NCBI GenBank assembly: GCA_034439615.1
Contig: JAWXAT010000036.1
Location: forward strand, 1-64,000
Source of the DNA: Oligoflexia bacterium
Lineage (GTDB): Bacteria > Bdellovibrionota > Bdellovibrionia > JABDDW01
Reading direction: 5' to 3'
DNA: 64,000 nt
In this document: positions 1-9,154 of the stretch, piece by piece
How the letters are laid out: each line of letters opens with the position of its first letter
Position numbering within the stretch: the stretch's first letter is position 1
The notes under the pieces: generated by a model
Told to the model about the DNA's origin: nothing
The model's database searches: none
Seen by the model: the letters and a program-made list of their open reading frames with translations, nothing else
Position numbers and translations under genes: made by a program

Positions 1-216
1 ACACAAGGTGGTACAGGTGGAGCAAGTGGTTCAAGCAACACAGGCGGTGGCGGTGGTGGTGGAATAACCAGTTTAAAATATTGCATAAATAATTCTAATA
101 TCCCGGAACTCTCGGCAAATCTTTCTGTTAGTGGAGGAGGAAGCGGCGGGAATAGTGGAGCTCCTGGAATTAAAACTAAAAGTGAGGGAATGTCAGACAT
201 TTGTAGCATCCCTTAA
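1..216 (+). CDS. C-terminal end of a glycine-rich surface protein (5' truncated)
   Basis: Frame 1 is open from the window edge to a TAA at 214-216 (71 codons seen). The peptide is rich in Gly, Ser and Thr, with runs such as GGGGGG near the start, and ends in SDICSIP. This resembles the C-terminal Gly-rich part of the Ig-like protein encoded at 1684-5253, which also ends in a Cys-containing tail (GVSCPP). The two are probably paralogous secreted or surface proteins with the same type of C-terminal domain. Function is unknown; the start and any signal peptide lie outside the window. Confidence 0.75.
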   Translation, partial: TQGGTGGASGSSNTGGGGGGGITSLKYCINNSNIPELSANLSVSGGGSGGNSGAPGIKTKSEGMSDICSIP

Positions 217-249
217 ATCTTGTATGAGCGCCACATTGATTTATTGGAC

Positions 250-283
250 TTGACTCCATTTTACTCATGAGTAAAATGGAACT
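250..283 (+). promoter_or_regulatory. Leaderless-type promoter containing a perfect 26-bp palindrome
   Basis: TTGACT (250-255) and TAAAAT (272-277) are spaced by 16 bp, and the ATG of the ATPase gene follows only 6 bp after the -10 box. The segment 255-280 is a perfect palindrome with 13-bp arms (TCCATTTTACTCA and its complement) covering the spacer and the -10. No good Shine-Dalgarno sequence is present. The layout suggests a leaderless transcript and an operator for a dimeric repressor. The promoter call is by eye. Confidence 0.6.
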
Positions 284-1426
284 ATGTCTACTTTACTCAT
301 AAGCAGCCGATACATTAAACCTCAGGTTTTAGACGACTTACAAAGAAAAATGGTCTTTGTCGGAGGGCCTAGACAAGTAGGCAAAACGACTTTTGCTCAA
401 TCTCTTATTCGTGGTTACAAACCAAACCACGTGGCCTATTTGAACTGGGATGATCGTGAACAGCGCGATAAAATTCTCAATAAAATATGGCCTGCAAATC
501 AAAAACTAATTATCTTTGATGAAATACACAAATATGCTCGTTGGCGTAATTTACTTAAAGGTTACTTTGATACGCAAAAAGAAAATCACTCATTCTTGGT
601 AACGGGTTCAGCTCGCCTTGATCATTACCGCAGAGGTGGTGATTCACTTCTTGGAAGATACCATTACTACCGAATGCACCCGTTTTCGCTTCCTGAATTA
701 AATTATGAATCTGGCGCATTAAAAACCTTACTGCAATTCGGTGGATTTCCAGAACCGTTATTGCGACAAGAAGACCGCACTTTAAGACGATGGCATATTG
801 AGCGACTCACGCGACTCATCGAAGAAGATCTGCGCGATCTCGAACATGTTCGTGAGTTATCATTAATTGAACGTCTCGCTGAGGCCCTACCACTGCGCGT
901 TGGTTCACCTCTTTCAATAAAAAATTTGGCTGAAGATCTAGAAGTTGATTTTAAAACAGCCGATCGATGGATCACCATCTTAGAAAATCTATACTTCGCA
1001 TTTCGTATTTCACCCTATGGGGCGCCTAAAATTCGGGCCGTCAAAAAAGAACAAAAACTTTATCTCTGGGATTGGAGCCAGATACCCTCACCGGGCGCAC
1101 GCTTGGAAAATCTTGTAGCCAGTCATCTTTTAAAATACTGTCATTACATTGAAGATACTGAAAGTTACCGAATGGAACTTCGATTTTTAAGAGATACAGA
1201 TCGTCGTGAAATTGATTTCGTTGTAATCAAAGATAAAAAACCGATTTTTGCTGTAGAATGTAAGACAGGTGAGAAATCGATTTCTCCACATATCGCATAT
1301 TTTGCAGCACGCACAAATATTCCAGCATTCTATCAGGTACATCTTGGCAAAAAAGATTTTGGCCATCCAAAATCTGGTCGCGTACTGCCGTTTGAAGTAT
1401 TTTGCAAAGAGCTCAAATTGGTTTAA
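284..1426 (+). CDS. AAA_14/DUF4143 ATPase (copy A)
   Basis: This 380-residue protein has the architecture of the AAA_14-DUF4143 family: an N-terminal P-loop ATPase with Walker A GGPRQVGKTT (residues 27-36) and Walker B LIIFDE (75-80), a sensor-like LVTGSA, a middle winged-helix-like segment, and a C-terminal DUF4143 part with a PD-(D/E)XK-like signature (REIDFVV ... FAVECKTG, about 309-330). The biochemical role of these multicopy proteins is not established. Three more intact copies (9373-13206, minus strand) and two remnants lie nearby. Copy A is closest to the remnant at 9155-9372. The ATG at 284 is chosen because it follows the -10 box and palindrome directly. Function beyond ATP binding is not inferred. 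Confidence 0.85.
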   Translation: MSTLLISSRYIKPQVLDDLQRKMVFVGGPRQVGKTTFAQSLIRGYKPNHVAYLNWDDREQRDKILNKIWPANQKLIIFDEIHKYARWRNLLKGYFDTQKENHSFLVTGSARLDHYRRGGDSLLGRYHYYRMHPFSLPELNYESGALKTLLQFGGFPEPLLRQEDRTLRRWHIERLTRLIEEDLRDLEHVRELSLIERLAEALPLRVGSPLSIKNLAEDLEVDFKTADRWITILENLYFAFRISPYGAPKIRAVKKEQKLYLWDWSQIPSPGARLENLVASHLLKYCHYIEDTESYRMELRFLRDTDRREIDFVVIKDKKPIFAVECKTGEKSISPHIAYFAARTNIPAFYQVHLGKKDFGHPKSGRVLPFEVFCKELKLV

Positions 1427-1527
1427 TTGCGCTGTTTAAAAATAATCAAATAAACATAGCGGTAATAATGCAACGTAATTTTACCACTATGTTATGTGAC
1501 ACCACCTTTCAGCTACTTACAGACATT

Positions 1528-1554
1528 TAAGTATTCCTAGACTTTAGCCGAGAA
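1528..1554 (+). promoter_or_regulatory. Possible sigma-28 (FliA) promoter
   Basis: TAAG (1528-1531), 15 bp, then GCCGAGAA (1547-1554) matches the FliA consensus TAAA-N15-GCCGATAA at 10 of 12 positions. It lies about 45 bp upstream of the lipoprotein signal-peptide start at 1599. If real, it would couple this surface protein to the flagellar regulon. The match was found by eye, with no background estimate. Confidence 0.4.
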
Positions 1555-1559
1555 GAACT

Positions 1560-1584
1560 ATGGCAGGAGTGTATTCTCTGCCAT
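1560..1584 (+). repeat. Inverted repeat next to the ribosome binding site
   Basis: ATGGCAG (1560-1566) and CTGCCAT (1578-1584) form a 7-bp stem with an 11-nt loop. It sits directly before the GGGGGA ribosome binding site (1585-1590) of the signal-peptide reading frame, so it could modulate initiation there. Confidence 0.35.
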
Positions 1585-1598
1585 GGGGGACGTAGATC

Positions 1599-1700
1599 GT
1601 GATTGGTAAGTTCACGCTCAAAAAATTGAGTGTACTTATATTAAACCTGGGGTTGGTGATGACCAATACGGGCTTGCTTACCTGTGACTCCAGAAATTAA
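1599..1700 (+). other. Lipoprotein signal peptide in a different frame from the downstream protein
   Basis: A 33-residue reading frame starts at GTG 1599, 8 bp after a GGGGGA ribosome binding site, and ends at TAA 1698-1700. It encodes a textbook lipoprotein signal: basic start (IGKFTLKK), a hydrophobic stretch (LSVLILNLGLVM), then TNTGLLTC with Cys in the lipobox (LLTC). The long Ig-like protein continues in the +1 frame from 1684-1690. A single extra base around 1686-1697 would separate them: dropping one base joins LLTCDS to PEIKSLLDL. Either the gene is frameshifted in this strain or assembly, or translation shifts frame. Ordinary initiation at 1684 would give an unexported protein. Confidence 0.7.
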
Positions 1701-4700
1701 ATCACTTCTTGATCTCATATCAAAAAATAAATTTGAAATCGTTGGCGTGAAAGCCATAGCCGGAAATGATGTTGTTTATGATGAATGGCTTGGAACCATT
1801 ACCGACTTTGAACTTCTTTGGAAGGAATCAAAAAAAGCCGCTAAGTACGAAGTCACAATTAAAAATGGAGTAAACTCAGCCATTGTTTGTAATACAATAA
1901 CAATCTCAGGTGCAATAAAGACGACCATTAATGGCGGCTTATGTACGCCAGCCTTAGTCGTCAATGCTTCCTACACAGCAAATGTAACCGCTATTGATAG
2001 CGATGGCAAAAAGATTGAAGCAAAACCATTTCAGTTTACTACTGACATGAGCCCACCCAATACACCCAGCTTCAATTTTCCTTCTGGCGCAACAAACATC
2101 ACCAATACTGCTTACACATTTGATTGGAACGGTGGCGACGTTGGTGCTTCAGGCATGGATAAATATATGGTTGAAATTCTCACAGGTACAACTTGCGGAT
2201 CAGGAACTATAGTTTCAACCGCTTATTTTATAAATCAAAATTTCACATTAAATAGTTGGGCAAATGGTGTTAAGCATTTTGCTCGTGTCACAGCTTACGA
2301 TAAAGCTGGTAATTCAAGTGGACCCGTTTGTTCAAATGACGTCACAAGTGACACTACTCCGAGCGCAACAATGAGTCTTATAAGTGCTACGACCAATCCA
2401 GTTACAGCAGGTGCTACTTCTGTAATCACGGTTATGACAAAAAATGCTGGAGGCGTACCCATCACTACAGGTGGCGCTACAGTTACATTTTCTAAAACCA
2501 ATGGAACAAGTTTAAGTTCAGGCACTTTTTCTGCAGTAACTGATAATAGTGACGGTACATATACAACTATATTTACTGGTACAACTTCTGGTTCAGCGAC
2601 CACAATTCAAGCTGTGCTTAACGCAACGACAATGTCGAACAACGTAGGAATGACTGTAAATCCCGGCGCCTCCGTAGCTGCAGCTATCGTCTTACCAGGC
2701 CAAACCTTTACGAATGGGACTGGTGTAAGTGGATCGCCTCCAGTGTTTAATACCACATCAGGATACACAGCCACAGTCTACGCTGTGGATGCTTTCAATA
2801 ACATTAACATCGGAGACAATATATCGCCTGTAGATTTCGATACGATTACTGACATCTTAGATACAGAAGTTAGTGCTTCCATTTTTGTAAGTGGAGCTAA
2901 AACATTTACTATTGACCCTGTGGAAACAGGAACTAACGAAGTATTTAGAGTATACGCTTTTTCAAATACGTACGATACAGCACCATATACTGTTGTACCT
3001 GGAATACCTACCCAGCTAGTGGTTGTAATGCCTGGACAAACATTTAATAATGGCGGACAAATATCTTTAACAAATGCCATCACTGAAACACCCTCACCAC
3101 AAACAGCTGGCATCGCATATAATATTAATGTTTACGCACTTGATGCTGATTTTAATCTTGTAACAACAGCTACACCGCTTGTGGCAATAACTAGCGACGA
3201 TGGTGCGGCTGTATTGCCTACTTCTCAGAATTTAGTCAATGGTACAAATACTTTCTCGGTAGAAAACCGAACTGCTGGCCCAAGTATTTGGAAACTCTCT
3301 GCCACATCTGATGGTTACTTAAGTCCACTTACCCCGATGTACACTGTAATTCCAGGTGCGATAAATAATTTTATTGTTTCAGGAATCAGTAGCTCCACAA
3401 CTGCAGGCGTTGCAAATACAATGACAGTCACAGCAAAAGATGCTTTCAGCAATGTGAAAACGAATTATACGGGGACAGTTGTATTCACCTCAGGTGATCC
3501 TCAAAGTGTTTTACCTGCAACCTATACATTCGTTGGTGGTGATAATGGTAGTCACACTTTCACAAGTGGCGTCACTCTAAAAACCGCAGGCGTTTGGTCA
3601 GTTACAGCTACTGTTGACAGCGCCTCTGGATCTCATACAAGCATTAACGTTAGTGCTGCTGCCGCTACTACATTAGTCTATACAACATTTCCATCAATTC
3701 CACAGGCTGATCAATGTATGGAATTTCAAGTCAACGCCAAAGACGATTATGGAAACGCACAAAATGCGACATCAACATTAGCGGTCTCTGGTTATCCAGG
3801 CACGGCCACAGTTTACACTAATAATATTTGTACTACGACTGGCTCACTCAATATGTCGGGAATTTCTAACAAGTTTTTTTATATGCGTGATACCGCCATG
3901 GGATCTTATAATCTCATCGTCGGTGGTACGAGCGTACCTCTAAGCAGTGTTAGCCAAAATTTAAATATGACCAACAAACTCACGTGGGGTGAAGGGTGGG
4001 ATGGAATTGGCACTGTTTCATCAAACATAAACGTAATGACAGACACTGCCACAATTTCAGGTCGTACTTTTTCAGCTATACGAAAATTAAATGGCGTTGC
4101 CGGCTCAGATAAAGTTTTAACGTTAGGCGGCGCCAGCATTACAGGAACCGACTTTACTGCTGGTGATGAAATTATGTGGATCGTCATGGGCCAAGGCGAT
4201 GGTTCAGCTTGCAACGGAGGCTCCATTGGCTCGGGTGATTATGGCTTTGCTCGTGTTACATCTACATCTACAAGCACCCTCACTCTTGATCGCCCATTAC
4301 CCACGGGCATTATTGGAGCCAATTTAATTGCGGCTGCAACACCAGGTACAAATTTTTGTCGTATACAAATTGTGCGTGTCGCAAATTTAATTGATTTAAA
4401 TATCTACGCTAGCCTTGCCATAACATCCGATCTCTACACCCACACAACTGGCACCGGAGGAATTGTTGCCTTCAGAGTTAAAAATACATTTGCTGTTATC
4501 TCAGGTGCATCTTCAATTAATGTAACTGGCATTGGTTATCAAAATGGAAATGCTGGTTCGACCATAGGAACAAGCTTTCAAGGCACAAGTCATACTGGCG
4601 ATGGACAACAAATTCCTGTAACTTCAAATACAACTGGCGGAGCTGCAGGATTCATCAGCGGCCCCACAAGCACTGGTGGTGGTGGGGCGGGCAATGCTGG

Positions 4701-5253
4701 TAAGGGTGGTTTCGGTGGTGGTGCAGGTACAGGTTTTAACTCAACTTACGCTCCCGGATGTACTGGAACCGTATGCGATATAAATAAAATTGTAGCAGGC
4801 GCTGGTGGTGGCGGAGCTGATAATGATAGTGCTCCCGGAGGAAGAGGTGGAGGTATCATCATGATCTTTGCAAAAAATATTTCTGGTGGAACACTTAATC
4901 TCATAGCAAATGGAAACCCAGGTTCAAGCATTACCTCCTCGGATGGAAAAGGAGCGGGCGGTGGTGCCGCAGGAATGATTAGATCACTTACTTGTGAACT
5001 CAAATCTGGCTCAACTCTCACACCATCCGCAATTGGCGGTAATGGTGGAGTTGGAGGAGGATCAGGTTCAGCATCAAAAGGTGGTGGAGCTGGTGGTGGT
5101 GGCGCCATTTTCAATCAAGTATTTACTCTCAATGGAACAGTAACTTCACCGATTGTGGCTGGTGGTAGCGGTGGTACTTCCTCTGGCGTCAACGGCGTCA
5201 GCGGAGAAGCAGGATTCATCTCAAACACATCCGGCGTCAGCTGCCCCCCATAA
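1684..5253 (+). CDS. Large Ig-like, glycine-rich secreted protein (signal peptide frameshifted)
   Basis: The 1189-residue frame opens at GTG 1684, but its likely export signal is at 1599 in another frame. Residues ~120-230 look like an Ig/fibronectin-type fold (SFNFPSGATNITNTAY). Residues ~230-690 contain several invasin/Big_1-like modules, with segments such as PVTAGATSVITVM, TDNSDGTYTTIFTG and TTAGVANTMTVTAKD. The last ~200 residues are glycine-rich (AGKGGFGGGAG, GGNGGVGGGSG) with scattered Cys, like the truncated protein at 1-216. This is a surface or adhesin-type protein, probably an outer-membrane lipoprotein when intact. The specific ligand is unknown. Both the upstream promoter (sigma-28-like) and the GGGGGAC ribosome binding site resemble those of the lipoprotein at 5522. 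Confidence 0.75.
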   Translation: MTPEIKSLLDLISKNKFEIVGVKAIAGNDVVYDEWLGTITDFELLWKESKKAAKYEVTIKNGVNSAIVCNTITISGAIKTTINGGLCTPALVVNASYTANVTAIDSDGKKIEAKPFQFTTDMSPPNTPSFNFPSGATNITNTAYTFDWNGGDVGASGMDKYMVEILTGTTCGSGTIVSTAYFINQNFTLNSWANGVKHFARVTAYDKAGNSSGPVCSNDVTSDTTPSATMSLISATTNPVTAGATSVITVMTKNAGGVPITTGGATVTFSKTNGTSLSSGTFSAVTDNSDGTYTTIFTGTTSGSATTIQAVLNATTMSNNVGMTVNPGASVAAAIVLPGQTFTNGTGVSGSPPVFNTTSGYTATVYAVDAFNNINIGDNISPVDFDTITDILDTEVSASIFVSGAKTFTIDPVETGTNEVFRVYAFSNTYDTAPYTVVPGIPTQLVVVMPGQTFNNGGQISLTNAITETPSPQTAGIAYNINVYALDADFNLVTTATPLVAITSDDGAAVLPTSQNLVNGTNTFSVENRTAGPSIWKLSATSDGYLSPLTPMYTVIPGAINNFIVSGISSSTTAGVANTMTVTAKDAFSNVKTNYTGTVVFTSGDPQSVLPATYTFVGGDNGSHTFTSGVTLKTAGVWSVTATVDSASGSHTSINVSAAAATTLVYTTFPSIPQADQCMEFQVNAKDDYGNAQNATSTLAVSGYPGTATVYTNNICTTTGSLNMSGISNKFFYMRDTAMGSYNLIVGGTSVPLSSVSQNLNMTNKLTWGEGWDGIGTVSSNINVMTDTATISGRTFSAIRKLNGVAGSDKVLTLGGASITGTDFTAGDEIMWIVMGQGDGSACNGGSIGSGDYGFARVTSTSTSTLTLDRPLPTGIIGANLIAAATPGTNFCRIQIVRVANLIDLNIYASLAITSDLYTHTTGTGGIVAFRVKNTFAVISGASSINVTGIGYQNGNAGSTIGTSFQGTSHTGDGQQIPVTSNTTGGAAGFISGPTSTGGGGAGNAGKGGFGGGAGTGFNSTYAPGCTGTVCDINKIVAGAGGGGADNDSAPGGRGGGIIMIFAKNISGGTLNLIANGNPGSSITSSDGKGAGGGAAGMIRSLTCELKSGSTLTPSAIGGNGGVGGGSGSASKGGGAGGGGAIFNQVFTLNGTVTSPIVAGGSGGTSSGVNGVSGEAGFISNTSGVSCPP

Positions 5254-5256
5254 AAA

Positions 5257-5280
5257 TGCACGGCCTTACTTTTTGTAATT
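5257..5280 (+). repeat. Single arm of the 24-bp element found as an inverted pair at 15605-15680
   Basis: This 24-bp stretch starts TGCACGGCCTTACTTT and matches 15605-15628 with one mismatch; the flanking AAAA also matches. It lies immediately after the stop codon of the Ig-like protein. The second arm is not recognisable here, so this looks like a solo or decayed copy of the element. Confidence 0.65.
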
Positions 5281-5425
5281 TAATAATAACCTCGCTCCAG
5301 CAATACAAAGTAATAAAAGGTAGCGCCGTTTCTTTTATTAATAATTCAAAACTTTTATCACAATCATCTGAATATTACCAAACGCCAACCCCCCGTTTTA
5401 TAACAACAATACCAGCAGTTCAAAA

Positions 5426-5442
5426 CCGCGGCAAAACCGCGG
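5426..5442 (+). terminator. Weak candidate terminator hairpin
   Basis: CCGCGG (5426-5431) and CCGCGG (5437-5442) can pair around a CAAAA loop. The T-rich stretch TAGTTTTT begins about 8 bp later. The position between the Ig-like gene and the next lipoprotein gene fits a terminator, but the T tract is displaced, so this is only a candidate. The rest of 5281-5521 shows no gene I can support. Confidence 0.3.
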
Positions 5443-5521
5443 CTGGACTTTAGTTTTTCCACAATAAGGCCGAAGAATATTCAGGAATAACCGTTGTACG
5501 TTTGGGGGACTAAAAATAGCC

Positions 5522-5839
5522 ATGCTTTCAAGAGCCCGTTACAAATCATTTGTAAATACTCGTGTGCTCTTGGCATTTGTTGTCAGCTTTTCGTTTTTAC
5601 TTACAGCTTGCGTTCCCGCTGTTCCAACGATTACAAAACTTAACAATAAGAAAAAAGAAGGCCCGGATAAATCAAAAAAAATGAGCCTTGCCAGTGCTGC
5701 GGGCGTTACGACATCAGGTACAATAAAAATAAAATTTAATATTGGCTATGCACCAGGTGATTTTGCTGGAGCACCAGTAGCAACTTCAGGTTCTACGAAG
5801 ATCCGCGTATCTTCAGCAGGTGTGCTCAATGGCCAATAA
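5522..5839 (+). CDS. Small lipoprotein, 105 aa
   Basis: The protein has a basic N-terminus, a hydrophobic stretch and a lipobox FLLTAC (Cys30), followed by a Lys-rich linker (NNKKKEGPDKSKK) and a short Thr/Ser/Gly-rich tail. The start ATG 5522 follows a GGGGGAC ribosome binding site. The 3' end overlaps the next gene's ATG (5829) by 11 bp, so the two are probably translationally coupled. I recognise no domain. A role in displaying or exporting the large fibre-like protein encoded next is an inference from coupling alone. A weak GCCGAAGA motif at 5469-5476 recalls a sigma-28 -10 element but lacks a convincing -35. Confidence 0.7.
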   Translation: MLSRARYKSFVNTRVLLAFVVSFSFLLTACVPAVPTITKLNNKKKEGPDKSKKMSLASAAGVTTSGTIKIKFNIGYAPGDFAGAPVATSGSTKIRVSSAGVLNGQ

Positions 5840-8800
5840 AATAATCTTTGTACTCATTTTCATATTAAATTTTATACTTTTGTTTAACGCGCAAAAAGTT
5901 AATGCTGCGGGCACAACGGCTCCACCATTTTTACCATTTCAAGCACAACTCACAGATGCTGCTGATGCTCCGATAACGGGAGCTGTTTCAATACAAGTTC
6001 AAATTATTGATAACGCGATATCAAATTGTATTTATTTTGATCAAACACTTGGCGCGGTTGCAGATAGTAAAGGTCTTGTGTTTTTATCCTTAGGAAAATC
6101 TGGCGGAACTGTTGCCGCTCCCTTTTCTAATATTTCACAAATTTTTGAAAATGTGCTTTTTGTTACATGTTTAGCCGGAAGTACAACAGGAGCTTACACA
6201 CCTGTTGCTAGTGAAAGTCGCATGATTCGTTTTAATGTTGGGGGCGCAGGTTTTTCAGCGGCCATGGATATAGGTTCTGTCATGTTCTCACATTATGCGA
6301 ATCTTGCTCTGAATTCAGAAAATGCATACAAAATTAATGGTGTCACTGTTAATGCTCCCGCACCATCAGGAGGACAAGTTTTAACTTTTAGTGCTGGCCA
6401 ATGGATAGCTGCCGCAGGTGGAGGTGGTGGAATTACTGCACTTGGTGGTGGCGGTGATGTCACAGCCACCGGTCCTGGAAGTGTCGCTGCAACAGTTGTC
6501 ACAGTTGGTAGTGTTTCTGCTGCTAACGTTGCCAGTGGAGCAAACCTTGCTAATGCGGCAACAGATGCTAGTACTAATGGTACAATTGTAAAACGGCATG
6601 GTACAACAGGAAATTTTTCTACGAGCGGTACGATTACAGCTGCTACATTCTCTGGAAATTTATCAGGTACCGCAACAACAGCTACTTCAGTGACCACCAA
6701 CGCCGACTTAACTGGCCCTATCACAAGCACTGGTAATGCGACTTCAATTGCTTCTCAAACAGGAACTGGTTCTACATTTGTGATGAATACCAGTCCTACA
6801 TTAGTAACACCGATCATTGGAGCAGCTACAGGTACATCTTTATCAGTGAGTGGATCTCTCACCTCGACAGTAGCAACTGGAACAGCACCATTAGTCGTGT
6901 CATCCACAACTCAAGTTGCAAACTTGAATGCAGCAACTGCTGGTACGGCTGGTAACGTTACTGGAGTTGTTGCGGTTGCAAACGGTGGTACAGGTTCAAG
7001 CACACAAAACTTCGTAGACTTAACTACTACTCAAACAATTGGGGGAAATAAAACCTTTAACGGCGCAACAACAATCTCTGGTACAAACACTTTTGCAACA
7101 GGTAGTGGCGCTGTTTCACTTAATGGTAATACAACCATCGCTGCTGGTAAAAATTTAACTGTTGGTAACATTGAGTATCTAGGTATCACCACAGGTTCAG
7201 CCCCTGCTGTTTCAATAGCTAGCACAGGCCGCATTTACTACAATTCCACAGATCAAAAATTTAAAGTTTCACAAAACAATGGAGCTTATGTCGATTTAGT
7301 TGGTGGTGGCGGTGGCATCACCTCTTTAGGTGGCTTAACAAGTGCTACACAAACTTTAAGTGTTGGCACAAGTGGAATTGTTCTAAACTGGTCTACCGCT
7401 GGCTCTGATCATGCGCTTAATATTCCACTGGCATCTGCTGCTACTGTAACGGCAGGATTAATTTCAAAAGCTGAATTTGATGGATTCAATGCAAAAATAG
7501 ATAAAGCGTCTACATTTACAACCGGTTCAATTCCCTTTGCTTCTGGTGGCAATCAATTAAATCAGAACAACGCAAATTTATTTTGGGATAATACAAATAA
7601 TCGTCTTGGCATTGGAACTAGCTCACCAACTGCAAGATTACATTTACCAGCAGGTACTATCAATGCTAATACGGCGCCATTAAAATTTGTTTCTGGTCCT
7701 ATTATGACTGCCACACAAATGGGTGCGGTAGAATTTGATGGCACTGATTTTTTCTTAACCATTAATAATGGTACACGCAGTCGCGTCGTCACGGGTGCCG
7801 CTGGTGCTGGTAGTTTTTTAATGACTGACGGTGCTAACAACATGACAAACGCAATTAATGCATTTGATGGTAACACTGGACAACCTGGTTTTACATTTTC
7901 AGGTGACACCGACACTGGCATCTCTCACCCCGCCGGAAATTCAAACACATTATCGTTCTCTACAAATGGTGTCGAAAGATTAAAAATCAATGGCGATGGT
8001 AATATCGGCATTGGTTTGATAAATCCAAATTCACCATTTGAAGTTCAATCAACAAATGCAAATACTGGAAATACTATTGAATCTGGAGTTTACACCAATT
8101 TGATTGTTTCTCCAACTGCAGACACCGCTGCTAACGCCTCAAGAACATCATTAACAGCAGAGACATCTGTGGGTAATGGAAATAGTGTTCAATATCTGAA
8201 AGGAATATTCACTTCAGCACAGCAATCCCAAAATGGTACCTTCACTGAGATTCAGGGAATCAATGCATCAGCTATGCATACGGGCTTAGGAAACGGTTCA
8301 AATATAATAGGTGCAAATATTTATGCAAATTCATCTGCAGGTGCGGTGACTAACATTATTGGTACAAATAATTCAGTAAACTCATCTGGAGGATCAGTAA
8401 CTACTCTTGTAGGTCAACAAAGCATATTGCAAGTGAGTGGCGCTGGAACGGTCACCAATTTGATTGGTAATTATATTAAAGAAAATATCAGTAGTGGCAC
8501 TGTTACAAATCGTTACTCACTTTATATTGATATGCCTACAGGCAATTCAGTGATTGCAGACGACTTTGCACTATATCAAATGGGCGGTAGTCGAAAAAAC
8601 TATTTTGCCGGTAATGTCGGCATCGGAACCACACCATCAGGAGGAGATAAACTGCAAGTGTTAGGTAATGTTGTTTCCACAGGCCAAATTCGTAGTGGTT
8701 ATTTAAATGCTGGGACGTTTGCTGCAACTTCGATGGCACTCGATATGAATCAAGGAAATACTCATGAATTAGTGCGAACTAGTAATACTGGGAATGTGAC

Positions 8801-9011
8801 GATCACACTTAATAATACAGCTCCCGGTGGTACATATACTGTATTAGTTCAAAATACTTCAGGCAACGCATTTCAAAGTGACTTCGCAATAGGTGGAACT
8901 ACTATTTTCTATTCACCAATTAATTCAAATATACCAAATGGAGTTAAGAGATTATTTCGCATTACGCCTATGGGTGGATCAAAAGCCTATATCACCTCAT
9001 CCGATTTCTAA
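5829..9011 (+). CDS. Large tail-fibre-like secreted protein, 1060 aa
   Basis: ATG 5829 is preferred over an upstream GTG at 5820 because it starts a clean signal peptide (MANKIIFVLIFILNF..., predicted cleavage after VNA at residue 26). The mature protein is low in charge and rich in Gly, Thr, Ser, Ala and Asn. It carries phage-tail-fibre or trimeric-adhesin-like segments: TLVTPIIGAATG, VVAVANGGTGSST, TTTQTIGGNKTFNG and several 'GIGT.P..KL.V' elements (NRLGIGTSSPTARL, GNVGIGTTPSGGDKL). Such elements usually precede a C-terminal Peptidase_S74 chaperone, but the end (SKAYITSSDF) shows no S74 catalytic motif. It recalls the mosaic trimeric fibres described in Bdellovibrio; that comparison is inference. 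No phage genes flank it. It is coupled to the small lipoprotein at 5522. Confidence 0.8.
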   Translation: MANKIIFVLIFILNFILLFNAQKVNAAGTTAPPFLPFQAQLTDAADAPITGAVSIQVQIIDNAISNCIYFDQTLGAVADSKGLVFLSLGKSGGTVAAPFSNISQIFENVLFVTCLAGSTTGAYTPVASESRMIRFNVGGAGFSAAMDIGSVMFSHYANLALNSENAYKINGVTVNAPAPSGGQVLTFSAGQWIAAAGGGGGITALGGGGDVTATGPGSVAATVVTVGSVSAANVASGANLANAATDASTNGTIVKRHGTTGNFSTSGTITAATFSGNLSGTATTATSVTTNADLTGPITSTGNATSIASQTGTGSTFVMNTSPTLVTPIIGAATGTSLSVSGSLTSTVATGTAPLVVSSTTQVANLNAATAGTAGNVTGVVAVANGGTGSSTQNFVDLTTTQTIGGNKTFNGATTISGTNTFATGSGAVSLNGNTTIAAGKNLTVGNIEYLGITTGSAPAVSIASTGRIYYNSTDQKFKVSQNNGAYVDLVGGGGGITSLGGLTSATQTLSVGTSGIVLNWSTAGSDHALNIPLASAATVTAGLISKAEFDGFNAKIDKASTFTTGSIPFASGGNQLNQNNANLFWDNTNNRLGIGTSSPTARLHLPAGTINANTAPLKFVSGPIMTATQMGAVEFDGTDFFLTINNGTRSRVVTGAAGAGSFLMTDGANNMTNAINAFDGNTGQPGFTFSGDTDTGISHPAGNSNTLSFSTNGVERLKINGDGNIGIGLINPNSPFEVQSTNANTGNTIESGVYTNLIVSPTADTAANASRTSLTAETSVGNGNSVQYLKGIFTSAQQSQNGTFTEIQGINASAMHTGLGNGSNIIGANIYANSSAGAVTNIIGTNNSVNSSGGSVTTLVGQQSILQVSGAGTVTNLIGNYIKENISSGTVTNRYSLYIDMPTGNSVIADDFALYQMGGSRKNYFAGNVGIGTTPSGGDKLQVLGNVVSTGQIRSGYLNAGTFAATSMALDMNQGNTHELVRTSNTGNVTITLNNTAPGGTYTVLVQNTSGNAFQSDFAIGGTTIFYSPINSNIPNGVKRLFRITPMGGSKAYITSSDF

Positions 9012-9021
9012 TATTTACTAG

Positions 9022-9149
9022 ACTCAAGCTTCCAACAAATACTGACAAAAATCCTGTAAAGGCACAATCTATAGTTGTCTCTGACTTTTATCGCCTCTGC
9101 CACTACAAGGTTTTCAAATAAATGACCTGCCTGCGGAACACTTAATATA
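9022..9149 (-). pseudogene. Internally deleted copy of the 3' part of ATPase copy D
   Basis: 9022-9070 matches 12008-12056 (the last codons of copy D) with one mismatch. 9071-9149 matches 12277-12355, a segment from within copy D, with only a few mismatches. The 220 bp lying between these blocks in copy D are missing. The high identity implies a recent duplication followed by deletion. There is no usable reading frame of length. Confidence 0.75.
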
Positions 9150-9154
9150 CCATT

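Noticed and set aside
4746-5114. 122-codon Pro-rich minus-strand frame inside the Ig-like gene
   Set aside because: Pro-rich minus-strand frames are the expected shadow of Gly-rich plus-strand coding sequence.
5256-5453. 65-codon plus-strand frame after the Ig-like gene
   Set aside because: It starts within the repeat arm, lacks a ribosome binding site, and runs through a probable terminator-like hairpin.
5820-9011. Prophage tail fibre interpretation for the 1060-aa protein
   Set aside because: It has a Sec signal peptide, follows a lipoprotein gene and has no capsid, tail, lysis or integrase genes nearby.
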